Positions 45,975 to 56,993 of a stretch of DNA of 64,000 nt are shown here, piece by piece. The stretch is from Halomonas sp. GD1P12. Lineage in GTDB: Bacteria > Pseudomonadota > Gammaproteobacteria > Pseudomonadales > Halomonadaceae. The notes under the pieces were generated by a model, which searched no databases, was not told the DNA's origin, and was given only the letters and a program-made list of their open reading frames with translations. The translations under genes were made by a program, and so were the position numbers. The stretch is from positions 1,674,001 to 1,738,000 of the forward strand of contig NZ_CP107007.1 of NCBI RefSeq assembly GCF_025725645.1. Direction: 5' to 3'. Numbering within the stretch: the first letter of the stretch is position 1; each line of letters starts with the position of its first letter.

Positions 45975-46871
45975 TCAGCCCAGCGTTTGGGTCAACGCGC
46001 TGGCGATCACCTCGACGAGTCTTTTGGACCGGTGGTTGATGGCGCGGTTGGGGTAAATAGCCACGATTTCCAGAGGAGCCGGCGTGTGATCGAGACTGAT
46101 CTCGATCAGGCGACCGATGTCGAGATACTGCTCGCAAAAAACTCTGGGTATGATGGCGTAGCCGATACCTTTCAACGCGCCGGCAATCAGTAGTTGGCTA
46201 CTGTCCACCTTATAGCGCGAGCTGACGTTGAGGTGAAATAACGCGTTATCCTGGCCAATGAAGTGCCAGGGGTTCTCTTTAAGAGCCAGAAGTGTCGATA
46301 GGCAGGGCAAACTTTCAAGCTCTGCGATAGTTTTTGGCATTCCATGCGTTTTTATCAACTCAGGGGAGGCAACAACGACGCTGGAAAGTTTAACGAGTGT
46401 TCGCAGGATTAAACTACTGTCTTCGAAGTTGCCGCGATGATAGGCGATAGAAATATCGATATCTCTTCTTACGGGATCCAGCGGTGCCATGCTCGTAATG
46501 CACTCGATAGAGACATTGGGGTGGGCAAGTGCAAACTCGGCAATTATCTCGTTAAGCCATTTAACGCCAAACTCGGAAGGTATCGCTAGGGTGATCTTTC
46601 CGGATAAGTAGCCTTGCTCGGACTTTATTTCGTTTTCAACCTCGTCGAGCTCGGTGATAAGTGACGCTGCTTTTTGATAAATACGCTTGCCTTCCTCGGT
46701 CAAGCGAAGGTGCCGGGTACTTCGCAGTATCAACTGCTTGCCCAGCTGATTCTCGAGCTGTGTGAGCTGCCTGGCGATCGTCGAATTGGGAATTCCCAGC
46801 GCTTTTGAGGCCGCCGTGATCGACCCCTGATCGGCAACGACCACGAATATTTTCAAGTAATTTAAATTCAT
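45975..46871 (-). CDS. LysR-family transcriptional regulator
   Basis: A 298-residue LysR regulator. The N-terminal helix-turn-helix is NYLKIFVVVADQGSITAASK and GIPNSTIARQLTQLENQ; the effector domain starts about residue 90 (GKITLAIPSEFGVKW). It is divergent from the E1-like gene with 132 bases between, so control of that gene is likely. Its codons are richer in A and T than those of the neighbouring housekeeping genes, a hint of transfer. The effector is unknown; a 2-oxo acid or amino acid would fit. Confidence 0.9.
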   Translation of the reverse strand: MNLNYLKIFVVVADQGSITAASKALGIPNSTIARQLTQLENQLGKQLILRSTRHLRLTEEGKRIYQKAASLITELDEVENEIKSEQGYLSGKITLAIPSEFGVKWLNEIIAEFALAHPNVSIECITSMAPLDPVRRDIDISIAYHRGNFEDSSLILRTLVKLSSVVVASPELIKTHGMPKTIAELESLPCLSTLLALKENPWHFIGQDNALFHLNVSSRYKVDSSQLLIAGALKGIGYAIIPRVFCEQYLDIGRLIEISLDHTPAPLEIVAIYPNRAINHRSKRLVEVIASALTQTLG

Positions 46872-46941
46872 TTCACCAGATCTGGGAAAGTGTTTTTCAT
46901 AAAGTAATGTTGTGCACTACTAAAGTCAATATTAAGGTTTT

Positions 46942-46959
46942 GTCATTATGCTTTATGAC
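46942..46959. promoter_or_regulatory. Inverted repeat in the LysR-E1 intergenic region
   Basis: GTCAT and ATGAC flank eight bases (GTCATTATGCTTTATGAC) in an AT-rich gap. TTGTCA at 46940-46945 could be a -35 box. The site is a reasonable candidate for LysR binding, but it does not match a single fixed LysR consensus. Confidence 0.35.
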
Positions 46960-47003
46960 TTTTAAGTGCCGCCAGCCCGTGTTTTACGTTATTCGAGGTT
47001 GAT

Positions 47004-49676
47004 ATGAAAGATACTGTTGAAATAGATAAAAGCGAAACACAGGAATGGCTGGATGCATTAGCGTCGGTCGTTGATAGAGAAGGCGAAAATAGAGCGCGAT
47101 TTCTATTTGATTCATTGCACTCTTATTCAGAAAAACAGGGTTTAAATATTGCGCGTACGTTTAATACCGCGCACCGTAATACGATTGCCGTTAGTGATGA
47201 GCCGGACTACCCGGGTAATCTCGACATCGAACGTAAGCTTCGCGCTGCCATTCGCTGGAACAGTATTGCCATGGTCGTGCGCGCCAATGCAAAAGACAAA
47301 AGTATCGGCGGTCACCTTGCAAGCTATATGTCCAGCAGTACGCTTTACGAGGTGGGGTTCAACCACTTTTTCAAAGGATCCACTTCGCGTTGTGAAGGAG
47401 ACCTGGTCTATTTTCAAGGCCATATCTCGCCGGGTATCTACGCTAGAAGCTATCTCGAAGGGCGCTTGTCTGAGGCGCAGTTAGACCGCTTTCGCCGCGA
47501 AGTCGGTGGTGGCGGGCTGCCGTCCTACCCGCACCCTTACCTCATGCCGGACTATTGGCAGTTCTCAACGGTGTCGATGGGGCTCGGGCCCATTCAAGCG
47601 ATCTATCAGGCGCGCCTGATGAAGTACCTGCATAACCGGGATTTAAAGCCCCTTGGTGAGCGTAAGGTATGGGCTTTTCTCGGTGATGGTGAGTGCGATG
47701 AGGTCGAGACGCTCGGCGCTTTGAACCTGGCAAGCCGCGAAAAGCTCGACAATCTGATATTTGTGATCAACTGCAATCTCCAGCGCCTTGACGGGCCGGT
47801 ACGCGGCAACGACCGCGTCATGGAGGAGCTCGAAAGCTCGTTTTTGGGCAGCCACTGGAACGTCATCAAGGTCGTTTGGGGGAGCGGCTGGGATGCGCTG
47901 CTCGAAAGCGATCACGATGGTCGCCTGCAGCGGCTGATGGACGAAACCGTTGACGGCGAGTATCAAAACTTCAAGGCTCAGGGCGGCGCTTATACGCGCG
48001 CGCATTTTTTCGGCAAGGATCCCGAGCTGCTTGCACGGGTCGAGCACTTATCGGATCAGGACATCGAAAATTTGACACGCGGCGGCCACGACTCGTCAAA
48101 GATTTACGCCGCCTATCAAAAAGCCGTCAAAAGCACCAACGGCAAACCCACCGTGATTCTCGCGCATACCGTAAAGGGGTACGGCATGGGAAGCGAGCAT
48201 GGTGAGGCCGACATGGAAGCGCACAACATCAAAACTATGGAGCTTGAAGGGCTCAAGCGTTTGCGTGATCGTTTTGCTATTCCCGTCAGCGATGAGCAGC
48301 TCAAAAGCGGCCCGATGCCCTATTACCGGCCAGGTAATGACGCCCCGGAAACCGACTACCTTCATGCGCGGCGCACGCTGCTCGGCGGATACCTGCCCGC
48401 GCGCAATACCGACCACGAGACGCTATCCATTCCGGCGCTTGACGACAAGGTATTCACCGCGCAGTTAAAGGGCACGCGCGAGCGCAAAATATCGTCCACG
48501 ATGGCGTTCGTTAGAGTGTTGACCGGGCTTACCAAGCACAAGCAGCTGGGCGAGCGGATCGTACCCATCATTCCCGATGAAGCGCGCACCTTCGGCATGG
48601 AAGGCATGTTTCGTCAGTTGGGCATCTATGCGGCGGGCGGGCAGAAATACGCGCCTGTCGATGCCGGCCAGATCATGTACTACCGCGAAGACATCAAGGG
48701 CCAGATTCTGGAGGAAGGTATCACCGAAGCCGGTGCGATGGCCTCCTGGATCGCGGCGGCCACCTCCCATGCCAATCATGGCAAGATACTGATCCCGTTT
48801 TATATCTACTATGCAATGTTTGGTTTTCAGCGCATCGGGGATCTTGCCTGGGCCGCCGGCGATATGCTGACGCGTGGTTTCATGATCGGCGGCACCGCCG
48901 GGCGTACCACCATCAATGGTGAAGGCCTGCAGCACCAGGACGGTCACAGCCACCTAATGGCCTCCGCCATCCCTAACTGCCGTACCTATGACCCTACCTA
49001 CGGTTATGAAATCGCCGTCATCGTTCAGCACGGTTTAAAAGAAATGTACGAACGGCACAAGGAGTGCTTTTACTACCTGACGATCATGAACGAAAACTAC
49101 GCTCATCCCGCCATGCCTGACGGCGCCCAGGAGGGCATCATTCGTGGTATGTACTTGCTGCAGGCAGGCGAGGACGACCAAAAAACCCGCGTTCAACTAC
49201 TAGGCTCGGGCACCATACTGCGCGAGGCCGAAGCCGCGCGGGAACTGCTGCTCGATTTTGGCGTAGCCGCCGATGTGTGGAGTGTGACTAGTTTCAACGA
49301 GCTGCGTCGCGAAGCGCTCGAGTACGACCGGCAACGATTTATGAAACCCCAAGAGGTGCATGAAAAACCCTGGCTCACTCAAGCACTCGAAAACCGCTCA
49401 GGCCCGGTCATCGCGGCCACGGATTACATGAAACTTTACGCCGACCAGGTGCGCGCTTGGGTGCCGAATGATTATTACGTGCTGGGTACCGATGGCTTTG
49501 GCCGCTCCGACAGTCGCGAACAGCTGCGCGCCTTCTTCGAGGTCGACCGCTATTACATTGCCTGGATGGCGCTCGTGGCCCTTTGCGAGAAAGGTGAGGT
49601 CAGCGCGGGCATTGTCGAGCAAGCCATTATTCGCTTCAATATCGAGCCTGACCGGCTTTCTCCGCTTGTTAGTTAA
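47004..49676 (+). CDS. Homodimeric 2-oxo-acid (pyruvate) dehydrogenase E1 paralogue, AceE-like
   Basis: An 890-residue thiamine-diphosphate enzyme of the AceE type, the same length as E. coli AceE. The ThDP motif runs from GDGECDEVETLG to NCNLQRLDGP, and the inner-loop His is kept in ADMEAHNIKTM. The N terminus (SETQEWLDALASVVDREG) matches the AceE part that binds the E2 subunit-binding domain. It would decarboxylate pyruvate or 2-oxobutyrate and pass the acyl group to an E2 lipoyl domain. No E2 or E3 gene follows, so partners must come from elsewhere. Pseudomonas MdeB, a 2-oxobutyrate E1, is a possible relative. It is divergent from a LysR gene; substrate unproven. Confidence 0.9.
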   Translation: MKDTVEIDKSETQEWLDALASVVDREGENRARFLFDSLHSYSEKQGLNIARTFNTAHRNTIAVSDEPDYPGNLDIERKLRAAIRWNSIAMVVRANAKDKSIGGHLASYMSSSTLYEVGFNHFFKGSTSRCEGDLVYFQGHISPGIYARSYLEGRLSEAQLDRFRREVGGGGLPSYPHPYLMPDYWQFSTVSMGLGPIQAIYQARLMKYLHNRDLKPLGERKVWAFLGDGECDEVETLGALNLASREKLDNLIFVINCNLQRLDGPVRGNDRVMEELESSFLGSHWNVIKVVWGSGWDALLESDHDGRLQRLMDETVDGEYQNFKAQGGAYTRAHFFGKDPELLARVEHLSDQDIENLTRGGHDSSKIYAAYQKAVKSTNGKPTVILAHTVKGYGMGSEHGEADMEAHNIKTMELEGLKRLRDRFAIPVSDEQLKSGPMPYYRPGNDAPETDYLHARRTLLGGYLPARNTDHETLSIPALDDKVFTAQLKGTRERKISSTMAFVRVLTGLTKHKQLGERIVPIIPDEARTFGMEGMFRQLGIYAAGGQKYAPVDAGQIMYYREDIKGQILEEGITEAGAMASWIAAATSHANHGKILIPFYIYYAMFGFQRIGDLAWAAGDMLTRGFMIGGTAGRTTINGEGLQHQDGHSHLMASAIPNCRTYDPTYGYEIAVIVQHGLKEMYERHKECFYYLTIMNENYAHPAMPDGAQEGIIRGMYLLQAGEDDQKTRVQLLGSGTILREAEAARELLLDFGVAADVWSVTSFNELRREALEYDRQRFMKPQEVHEKPWLTQALENRSGPVIAATDYMKLYADQVRAWVPNDYYVLGTDGFGRSDSREQLRAFFEVDRYYIAWMALVALCEKGEVSAGIVEQAIIRFNIEPDRLSPLVS

Positions 49677-49722
49677 GCGTTGGTTATCACAAACGATTAT
49701 CGAAACAGAGGGAGAGAAAGCC

Positions 49723-49914
49723 TTGGAAAATGACACTATCACTGTGACCGGACACCAGATCCATGCGGCTCCCTGTGTGCGCATGCTGGCGCGTACGCTA
49801 GGGGTCAATCTTGCCGAGGTGGAACCCAGCGGTTTGAAAGAGCGCATCGTCGAGGAAGATGTCAAAAACTTCGTTCGCCACGTCATGGACGAGCGAAAAA
49901 GAAAGAGCGAATAA
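49723..49914 (+). CDS. Standalone peripheral subunit-binding domain microprotein
   Basis: A 63-residue protein with a TTG start at 49723, preceded by GAGGGAGAG six bases upstream. No better ATG lies near. Residues 14-52 (HAAPCVRMLARTLGVNLAEV, then RIVEEDVKNFV) are the peripheral subunit-binding domain of E2 enzymes (compare [20 protein letters not shown] in E. coli AceF). The Arg41 used for E1 or E3 binding is kept, but the usual GTGRKG loop reads PSGLKE. Lipoyl and catalytic domains are entirely missing. It lies 46 bases after the E1 paralogue on the same strand, so it is probably co-expressed. An adaptor between E1 and E3 or E2, or an assembly competitor, is inference. Confidence 0.82.
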   Translation: MENDTITVTGHQIHAAPCVRMLARTLGVNLAEVEPSGLKERIVEEDVKNFVRHVMDERKRKSE

Positions 49915-49993
49915 GCTATTTTGTATTCAGCTCAAAATACGCTGGCAGCTTCGATATATACGAGTAGTTTATACAACCCGGTTAAGGGAACAC

Positions 49994-50581
49994 TTAAAAC
50001 GGCAAATGAATCGAGGCGTTGAGCTGGGTCAGGTGGCTGAGCGTCGGCGCGTCGATGCGCTCGTACTCCAGACGGCTGACTAGCCGTTTGACGGTCATGG
50101 TCGCGCCGAAGCCTTGCAGCATGGCGGTGCCGCTTTCGCTGCCTTCGAGCTCGTTTTCGCCGCGCCACTCGGTCAGCCCGGATTTGGCATAGACGCTGAA
50201 CGCGCCCATTCTAAGCCCCGCAACCAGCGCGCCGCCCAATGCCAGGGTGTCCTGAACTAAAGGAGCTACGCTCGAGGTGGTGAATACCTCTTCGCTTTCG
50301 CGGTAGGCGATTTCGGCGCCGATATCGACCTGGGGAAAATGCTCGGGGCTAAAGCCCGCGGTCAGGCGAAAGCCAGAGGTGTAGCTGTCGATACTGTTGA
50401 GATTGCTTCCCTCGAGCACTACGCCGTTGGACAGCGCCACCATCTCGCTGTCCGGGGCGGTGTAGGATTTGGGAAGCAGTTCGGTATTCAGGTAGCTGCT
50501 TTCGCTTGCCAGACACAGCAAGGGAAAAGAGCTGCCGAGAACGCCGCATAAAAGGGTGCTTGCCAAGCGGTTTGCTGGCAT
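49994..50581 (-). CDS. Small outer-membrane beta-barrel protein
   Basis: A 195-residue protein with a signal peptide (LASTLLCGVLGSSFPLLCLA). Alternating amphipathic strands follow, such as GFRLTAGFSPEHFPQVDIGA, GALVAGLRMGAFSVYAKSG and LEYERIDAPTLSHLT. It ends with NASIHLPF, a C-terminal aromatic residue typical of BAM substrates. Family unclear; OmpW- or OmpA-like small barrels are candidates. The start at 50581 has AAGGA upstream and gives a proper signal sequence; a reading from 50650 would overlap the next gene. It is 37 bases from the methyltransferase gene. Confidence 0.75.
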   Translation of the reverse strand: MPANRLASTLLCGVLGSSFPLLCLASESSYLNTELLPKSYTAPDSEMVALSNGVVLEGSNLNSIDSYTSGFRLTAGFSPEHFPQVDIGAEIAYRESEEVFTTSSVAPLVQDTLALGGALVAGLRMGAFSVYAKSGLTEWRGENELEGSESGTAMLQGFGATMTVKRLVSRLEYERIDAPTLSHLTQLNASIHLPF

Positions 50582-50618
50582 TGTCTTATCCTTTTTTAAA
50601 ACCAGGCCCAATCCAATC

Positions 50619-51437
50619 CTAGCAACGCCCTTCGATTTCGACCACTTCAATTGCGCGATTGGTCAAATTTGTCAGCAAATTCTTTCCCATCGCCGCAAAA
50701 CGCTCGCCAAACACCCACTGCGGCGACAGCACCGGTGCCGCTGTCACCTGTTCCTTATCGCTTTGACGCGCCCGCCAGGCGCGGGCTTCGTCGCTCACAT
50801 TTTTTACCTCGAGTTCCATGAACCCGCAGGTGCGCAGCCGCGTCAAAAGAGCCTCGAGTGTCAGAAGGTGAGTGTGCTCGGCGCTGGCCGCCCAGGGCAC
50901 GGGATACCGCAGCGCCACGCGGCGGTTGCCCCGGGTCAGCTCGTGGAGCACCAATCTCCCGCCGGGGCGCAGCACGCGGTGAGCCTCTTCGAGCACCGGC
51001 GCAAGCGCTGGCATGTTCATCAGGCTGTGCTGAAAAATCACCGCGTCGAAGCTGTCGTGCGACAAGGGGAGGCGGCGGGCGTCGCCGGTGATTACAGCGT
51101 AGTCGACGCTGCTTGCGGCAAGCTTGCCGATACTTTGGTTCAAGGCGTTGAAGCGGTGGGTGATGTCGAGCCCGGTCATCAAAAAGCCAAGCGAGGCGCC
51201 CAAACGCACGAGCCCGCCAAGCCCCGCGCCAATATCCAGCACGCGCGGCTGATCCACCGGGTCGAGTCGCTCGAACAGCCGCATTGACGCCTTGAGCCCG
51301 CCGATATGGAGCTGATCCAGCGGGGCGAGTTGAAAAGGCGTGGCGCCGTCCGGGTAGTGGCGCTTGATTTGCTCGAGCACCGCATCGTCGCGTAGCGCCT
51401 GGTGGTAGTGGGCGGCCAGCGAGTGCGACTCGCTCAC
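50619..51437 (-). CDS. Class I SAM-dependent methyltransferase
   Basis: A 272-residue enzyme with the Rossmann SAM motif [15 protein letters not shown], motif [20 protein letters not shown] and [13 protein letters not shown]. The N-terminal [15 protein letters not shown] recalls sarcosine/dimethylglycine methyltransferases, but this similarity is weak and the substrate is unknown. It overlaps the acyl-CoA synthetase by four bases (ATGA), so it is the last part of the liu-linked operon. Confidence 0.85.
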   Translation of the reverse strand: MSESHSLAAHYHQALRDDAVLEQIKRHYPDGATPFQLAPLDQLHIGGLKASMRLFERLDPVDQPRVLDIGAGLGGLVRLGASLGFLMTGLDITHRFNALNQSIGKLAASSVDYAVITGDARRLPLSHDSFDAVIFQHSLMNMPALAPVLEEAHRVLRPGGRLVLHELTRGNRRVALRYPVPWAASAEHTHLLTLEALLTRLRTCGFMELEVKNVSDEARAWRARQSDKEQVTAAPVLSPQWVFGERFAAMGKNLLTNLTNRAIEVVEIEGRC

Positions 51438-53143
51438 GACAATGTCTCCTTGTCCAGTCCCAGCTCGTGCGTCGAGATCTCGCGCATCTTGAATTTCTGG
51501 ATCTTGCCCGTCACCGTCATGGGGAACGCGTCGACGAACTTGAAGTAGCGGGGAATCTTGAAGTGAGTGATCTTGTCCTTGCAGAAGGCGCGCAAATCCT
51601 CACCGGTGATCTCCCCGGCATCGGCGTTGAGCCGAACCCAGGCAATCAATTCTTCGCCATACTTCTCGTCCGGAACGCCCGTAACCTGAACATCGGCAAC
51701 GTCTGGATGGGTATAGAGAAACTCCTCGACCTCCTTGGGATAGACGTTCTCGCCGCCGCGAATCACCATGTCCTTGATGCGCCCGACGATTTGCAGATAG
51801 CCCTCGTCATCCATGGTGGCAAGATCGCCCGTGTGCATCCAGCCGGCGCTGTCGATGGCCTCCACCGTGGCCTGTTCGTTGTTCCAGTACTTGAGCATGA
51901 CGCTATAGCCGCGCGTGCAAAGTTCGCCGATCTCGCCGCGAGGAAGTACCGCGCCGCTTATCGGGTCGATGACCTTGCTTTCCAGGTGCGGCTGGGTACG
52001 GCCCACGGTGGAGACACGCTTGTCGATCGTGTCATCGGCCCCGGTCTGGGCGGAGACCGGGCTGGTTTCGGTCATGCCGTAGGCGATCTGTACGCCCTTC
52101 ATGTTCATCTTCTCGATCACCTGCTTCATCACCGCCGCCGGGCAGATCGATCCCGCCATGATGCCGGTCCGTAGATTCGAGAAGTCGGTGGCGGCAAACT
52201 CCTCGTGCTCGAGCTCGGCCAGAAACATGGTCGGCACGCCAAACAGGGCCGTGGCGCGCTGCTCGTGCACCGCCTTGAGCACCTGCCCGGCATCGAAGCT
52301 CTCGCCGGGGTAAATCATCGCCGCACCGTGGGTCATGCAGCCCAGATTACCCATTACCATGCCGAAGCAGTGGTAGAGCGGCACCGGAATCACCAGCCGA
52401 TCATTCGGGGTGAAGCCCATGCTCTCGGCGACGAAAAAGCCGTTGTTGAGGATGTTGTGGTGCGAAAGTGTTGCGCCCTTGGGAAAGCCGGTGGTGCCGG
52501 AGGTGTACTGAATGTTGATTGGGTCGTCGAACTGGAGCGTGGCCTGCAGCGTATCGAGGGTCGCCTGGTCGGTGCGGCTCGCCTCATCCAGCATATCGCG
52601 CCAGCGCCACATCCCGGGGTGGCGCTCATCGCTCAGATTCACCACGCACTCGAGCTGGGAAAGGCGCTTCGAGCGAAGCTTGCCCGGCTCGCAGGTGTCA
52701 AGCTCCGGGGCGAGTTCAAACAGCATCGCGCGGTAGTCCGCCGTCTTGAAACGGTCGGCGCAGATTAGATAGCGCGCCCCGGACTGGTTGAGCGCGTAGT
52801 CGAGCTCACTTGTGCGGTAGGCCGGGTTGATGTTGACCAGAATCGCACCTATCTTGGCGGTGGCGAACTGCGTCAGCGTCCACTCCGAGCCGTTGGGCGC
52901 CCAGATGCCCACGCGGTCGCCGCGCTGGACGCCAATGGAGAGCAGCGCGCGGGCGCAGCGGTTGACCTCTTCATTGAACTCGCGATAACTCCAATGCACG
53001 TTCTGGTGCAGCACGATCAGCGCATCGTTATCCGGGTACTGCGCGGCGATCTCGTCGAGCTTGTCGCCGATGGTCATGCCCAGAAGCGGCTTATCGGCGA
53101 CGCTGCTGGTGTAGCTCGGTAGAGTGGGAGTATTCTGCGCCAT
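51434..53143 (-). CDS. AMP-forming acyl-CoA synthetase in the liu locus
   Basis: A 569-residue member of the adenylate-forming family. The AMP-binding box is [18 protein letters not shown]; the later motifs are [32 protein letters not shown], then [15 protein letters not shown] and the catalytic Lys near [12 protein letters not shown]. It would activate a short or medium acyl acid as its CoA ester. Its place after mvaB suggests a role in using leucine or isovalerate products, but the substrate is inferred. ATG 53143 has AGGAGAG and follows a triple 12-base leader repeat; a longer reading from 53284 would run through the repeat. Confidence 0.9.
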   Translation of the reverse strand: MAQNTPTLPSYTSSVADKPLLGMTIGDKLDEIAAQYPDNDALIVLHQNVHWSYREFNEEVNRCARALLSIGVQRGDRVGIWAPNGSEWTLTQFATAKIGAILVNINPAYRTSELDYALNQSGARYLICADRFKTADYRAMLFELAPELDTCEPGKLRSKRLSQLECVVNLSDERHPGMWRWRDMLDEASRTDQATLDTLQATLQFDDPINIQYTSGTTGFPKGATLSHHNILNNGFFVAESMGFTPNDRLVIPVPLYHCFGMVMGNLGCMTHGAAMIYPGESFDAGQVLKAVHEQRATALFGVPTMFLAELEHEEFAATDFSNLRTGIMAGSICPAAVMKQVIEKMNMKGVQIAYGMTETSPVSAQTGADDTIDKRVSTVGRTQPHLESKVIDPISGAVLPRGEIGELCTRGYSVMLKYWNNEQATVEAIDSAGWMHTGDLATMDDEGYLQIVGRIKDMVIRGGENVYPKEVEEFLYTHPDVADVQVTGVPDEKYGEELIAWVRLNADAGEITGEDLRAFCKDKITHFKIPRYFKFVDAFPMTVTGKIQKFKMREISTHELGLDKETLS

Positions 53144-53153
53144 GAGGTCTCTC

Positions 53154-53189
53154 CTGATTGTTGTTCTGATAGCTGTTCTGATAGTTGTT
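53154..53189 (-). repeat. Triple 12-bp tandem repeat in the acyl-CoA synthetase leader
   Basis: On the minus strand, AACAACTATCAG, AACAGCTATCAG and AACAACAATCAG follow each other directly. They end at the ribosome site GAGAG, ten bases before the start codon. The last unit contains AACAACAA, which fits the CA motif AANAANAA bound by Crc/Hfq in Pseudomonas. Confidence 0.8.
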
Positions 53190-53217
53190 GTGGCCAAGAT
53201 CGAGAAAATGGATGGGC

Positions 53218-54120
53218 CTAGTGCGCTTCCAGGGCGCGGGCGACTTTCGAGGCGGGTGCGCGGCCAAGTTGCCCGGTGATCCACTCGCCGGTTTCGATGA
53301 TCGACTCAAGATTCACGCCGGTCTCGATACCTAGCCCCCGCAGCAGATAGAGCACGTCCTCGGTTGCCACGTTACCGGAAGCACCCTTGGCGTAGGGGCA
53401 GCCGCCCAGCCCCCCGGTCGAGGCGTCGATGACGGCCACGCCCCGCTCGAGCACCGCAAAAAGGTTGGCGATCGCCATGCCGTAGGTGTCGTGAAAGTGC
53501 GCCGCCAAATGCTCGACGGGCACAACCTTCGCTACCTCGTCGATCATCTGCCGGGCTTTCAACGGCGTGCCGACGCCGATGGTGTCGCCCAGCGACACCT
53601 CGAAGCAGCCCATCTCATAAAGCGCCCCCGCCACCCGCGCCACCTGGGCCGGGGCAATGTCGCCTTCGTAGGGGCAGCCCAGCACGCAGGAAACGTAGCC
53701 GCGCACGCGCACGTTCGCCTGCCTGGCGCGGGCCATCACCGGCTCGAAACGCGCAAGCGACTCGTCGATCGAGCAGTTGATGTTTTTTTGCGAGAACGCT
53801 TCAGAAGCGGCGGCGAACACTGCAACCTCGGAGACGTTCGCTTCCAGCGCGTTCTCCAACCCTTTCAAATTCGGGGTCAGGGCGGAGTAGGTCACGTTCG
53901 ATTCGCGGTGAATGCCCAGCATCACCTCCCGGGCGTCGCCCATTTGCGGCACCCACCTGGGGGAGACGAAGCTCGCCGCCTCGATATGGGTAAGCCCTGC
54001 TCGGGCCAGGCGCTCGATCAGCTCGACCTTGACGGCAGTGGCCACCACCTCGCCGGGCTCGTTTTGCAGCCCGTCCCGCGGGGCCATGTCGACCAGACGT
54101 ACGCGTTGTGGAAGGGCCAT
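53218..54120 (-). CDS. liuE: Hydroxymethylglutaryl-CoA lyase
   Basis: A 300-residue TIM-barrel lyase that splits HMG-CoA into acetoacetate and acetyl-CoA, the last step of leucine breakdown (also named mvaB). Signatures are [15 protein letters not shown] at the N terminus, [15 protein letters not shown] with metal-binding His residues, and [15 protein letters not shown] with the conserved Cys. The start ATG 54120 has AGGAGCG two bases after the liuD stop codon; the longer reading from 54396 lies inside liuD. It precedes the acyl-CoA synthetase by 74 bases. Confidence 0.95.
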   Translation of the reverse strand: MALPQRVRLVDMAPRDGLQNEPGEVVATAVKVELIERLARAGLTHIEAASFVSPRWVPQMGDAREVMLGIHRESNVTYSALTPNLKGLENALEANVSEVAVFAAASEAFSQKNINCSIDESLARFEPVMARARQANVRVRGYVSCVLGCPYEGDIAPAQVARVAGALYEMGCFEVSLGDTIGVGTPLKARQMIDEVAKVVPVEHLAAHFHDTYGMAIANLFAVLERGVAVIDASTGGLGGCPYAKGASGNVATEDVLYLLRGLGIETGVNLESIIETGEWITGQLGRAPASKVARALEAH

Positions 54121-54122
54121 GG

Positions 54123-56155
<2,033 letters not shown>

Positions 56156-56159
<4 letters not shown>

Positions 56160-56989
56160 GGGCGCTCCCCGGCGTTATCGGTGTCATCCTGCGGTGCCCA
56201 GGCAGGCAGGCGCTTATCGAAAAAGCTCGAAAGCCCCTCCTGGCCCTCGTCGCTTACCCGCAGCTCGGCGATCGTCTGACACGTTTTTTCGCGGGTAGCG
56301 TCGGAATCCGGCGATTGACCCACGGCGGCGAGCAGGGCCTTGGTCGCCCGCTGCGCCCGGGGTGAGCCCGCCAAAAGCGTTTGGGTCATGACCTCTACCG
56401 CGTGATCCAAGGTCTCCGGCTCGACTACCTGGTGGGCAAGGCCGAGCGCCAGCGCCGTGTCGGCGTCGATCACCTCGGCACTCAGCGCGTAACGCCGCGC
56501 TTGCCGGGCACCGATGGCGCGCTGAACGTAAGGGCTGATGACCGCCGGCGACAGGCCGATCTTGACCTCGGAGAGGCAGAATCGGGCCTTTAGTGAGGCG
56601 ATGACCACGTCGCAACACGCGGCCAGGCCCACCGCGCCGCCAAAGGCTGCACCCTGTACCCGACAAAGCGTCGGGCAGGGCAGGGTATCGAGGCGGTACA
56701 TCAGATCAGAAAGCTTGCGCGAATCCGCCAGGTTATCGTCATGGCTGTAGTCGACCATGCGCTTCATCCAGTGGAGATCCGCCCCCGCCGAGAAGCTTTT
56801 GCCTTCGGAGCCGAGCACCAACACCCGCACCTCCTGGCGCTCGATGGGTTCGAGCAGTCCTTTCAGGTGGTCGGTCAGCTCGGCAATCAGGTGGTCGTCG
56901 AAAGCGTTGTGTACCGCCGGGCGGTTCAGGCTCAGGTGCGCCACGGCGTTTTCAATCGTCAGTGTCGAATGGCTCATCAAATGGCTCAT
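56156..56989 (-). CDS. liuC: Enoyl-CoA hydratase, probable methylglutaconyl-CoA hydratase
   Basis: A 277-residue crotonase-fold enzyme. Oxyanion-hole blocks are FSAGADLHWMKRMVD and GAAFGGAVGLAACCDVVIAS, and SEVKIGLSPAVISPY is also conserved. In the liu set it hydrates 3-methylglutaconyl-CoA to HMG-CoA. ATG 56989 has AGGATG upstream; a second Met four codons later is an alternative. It lies between liuB and liuD. Confidence 0.92.
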
Positions 56990-56993
56990 GGCA

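Noticed and set aside
49468..49722. Longer start for the subunit-binding-domain protein at 49468
   Set aside because: That part lies in another frame inside the E1 gene and has no domain; the TTG with GAGGGAGAG is the only good site.
53144..53284. Longer start for the acyl-CoA synthetase at 53284
   Set aside because: The added residues only translate the 12-base repeats and overlap the end of mvaB; AGGAGAG stands before ATG 53143.
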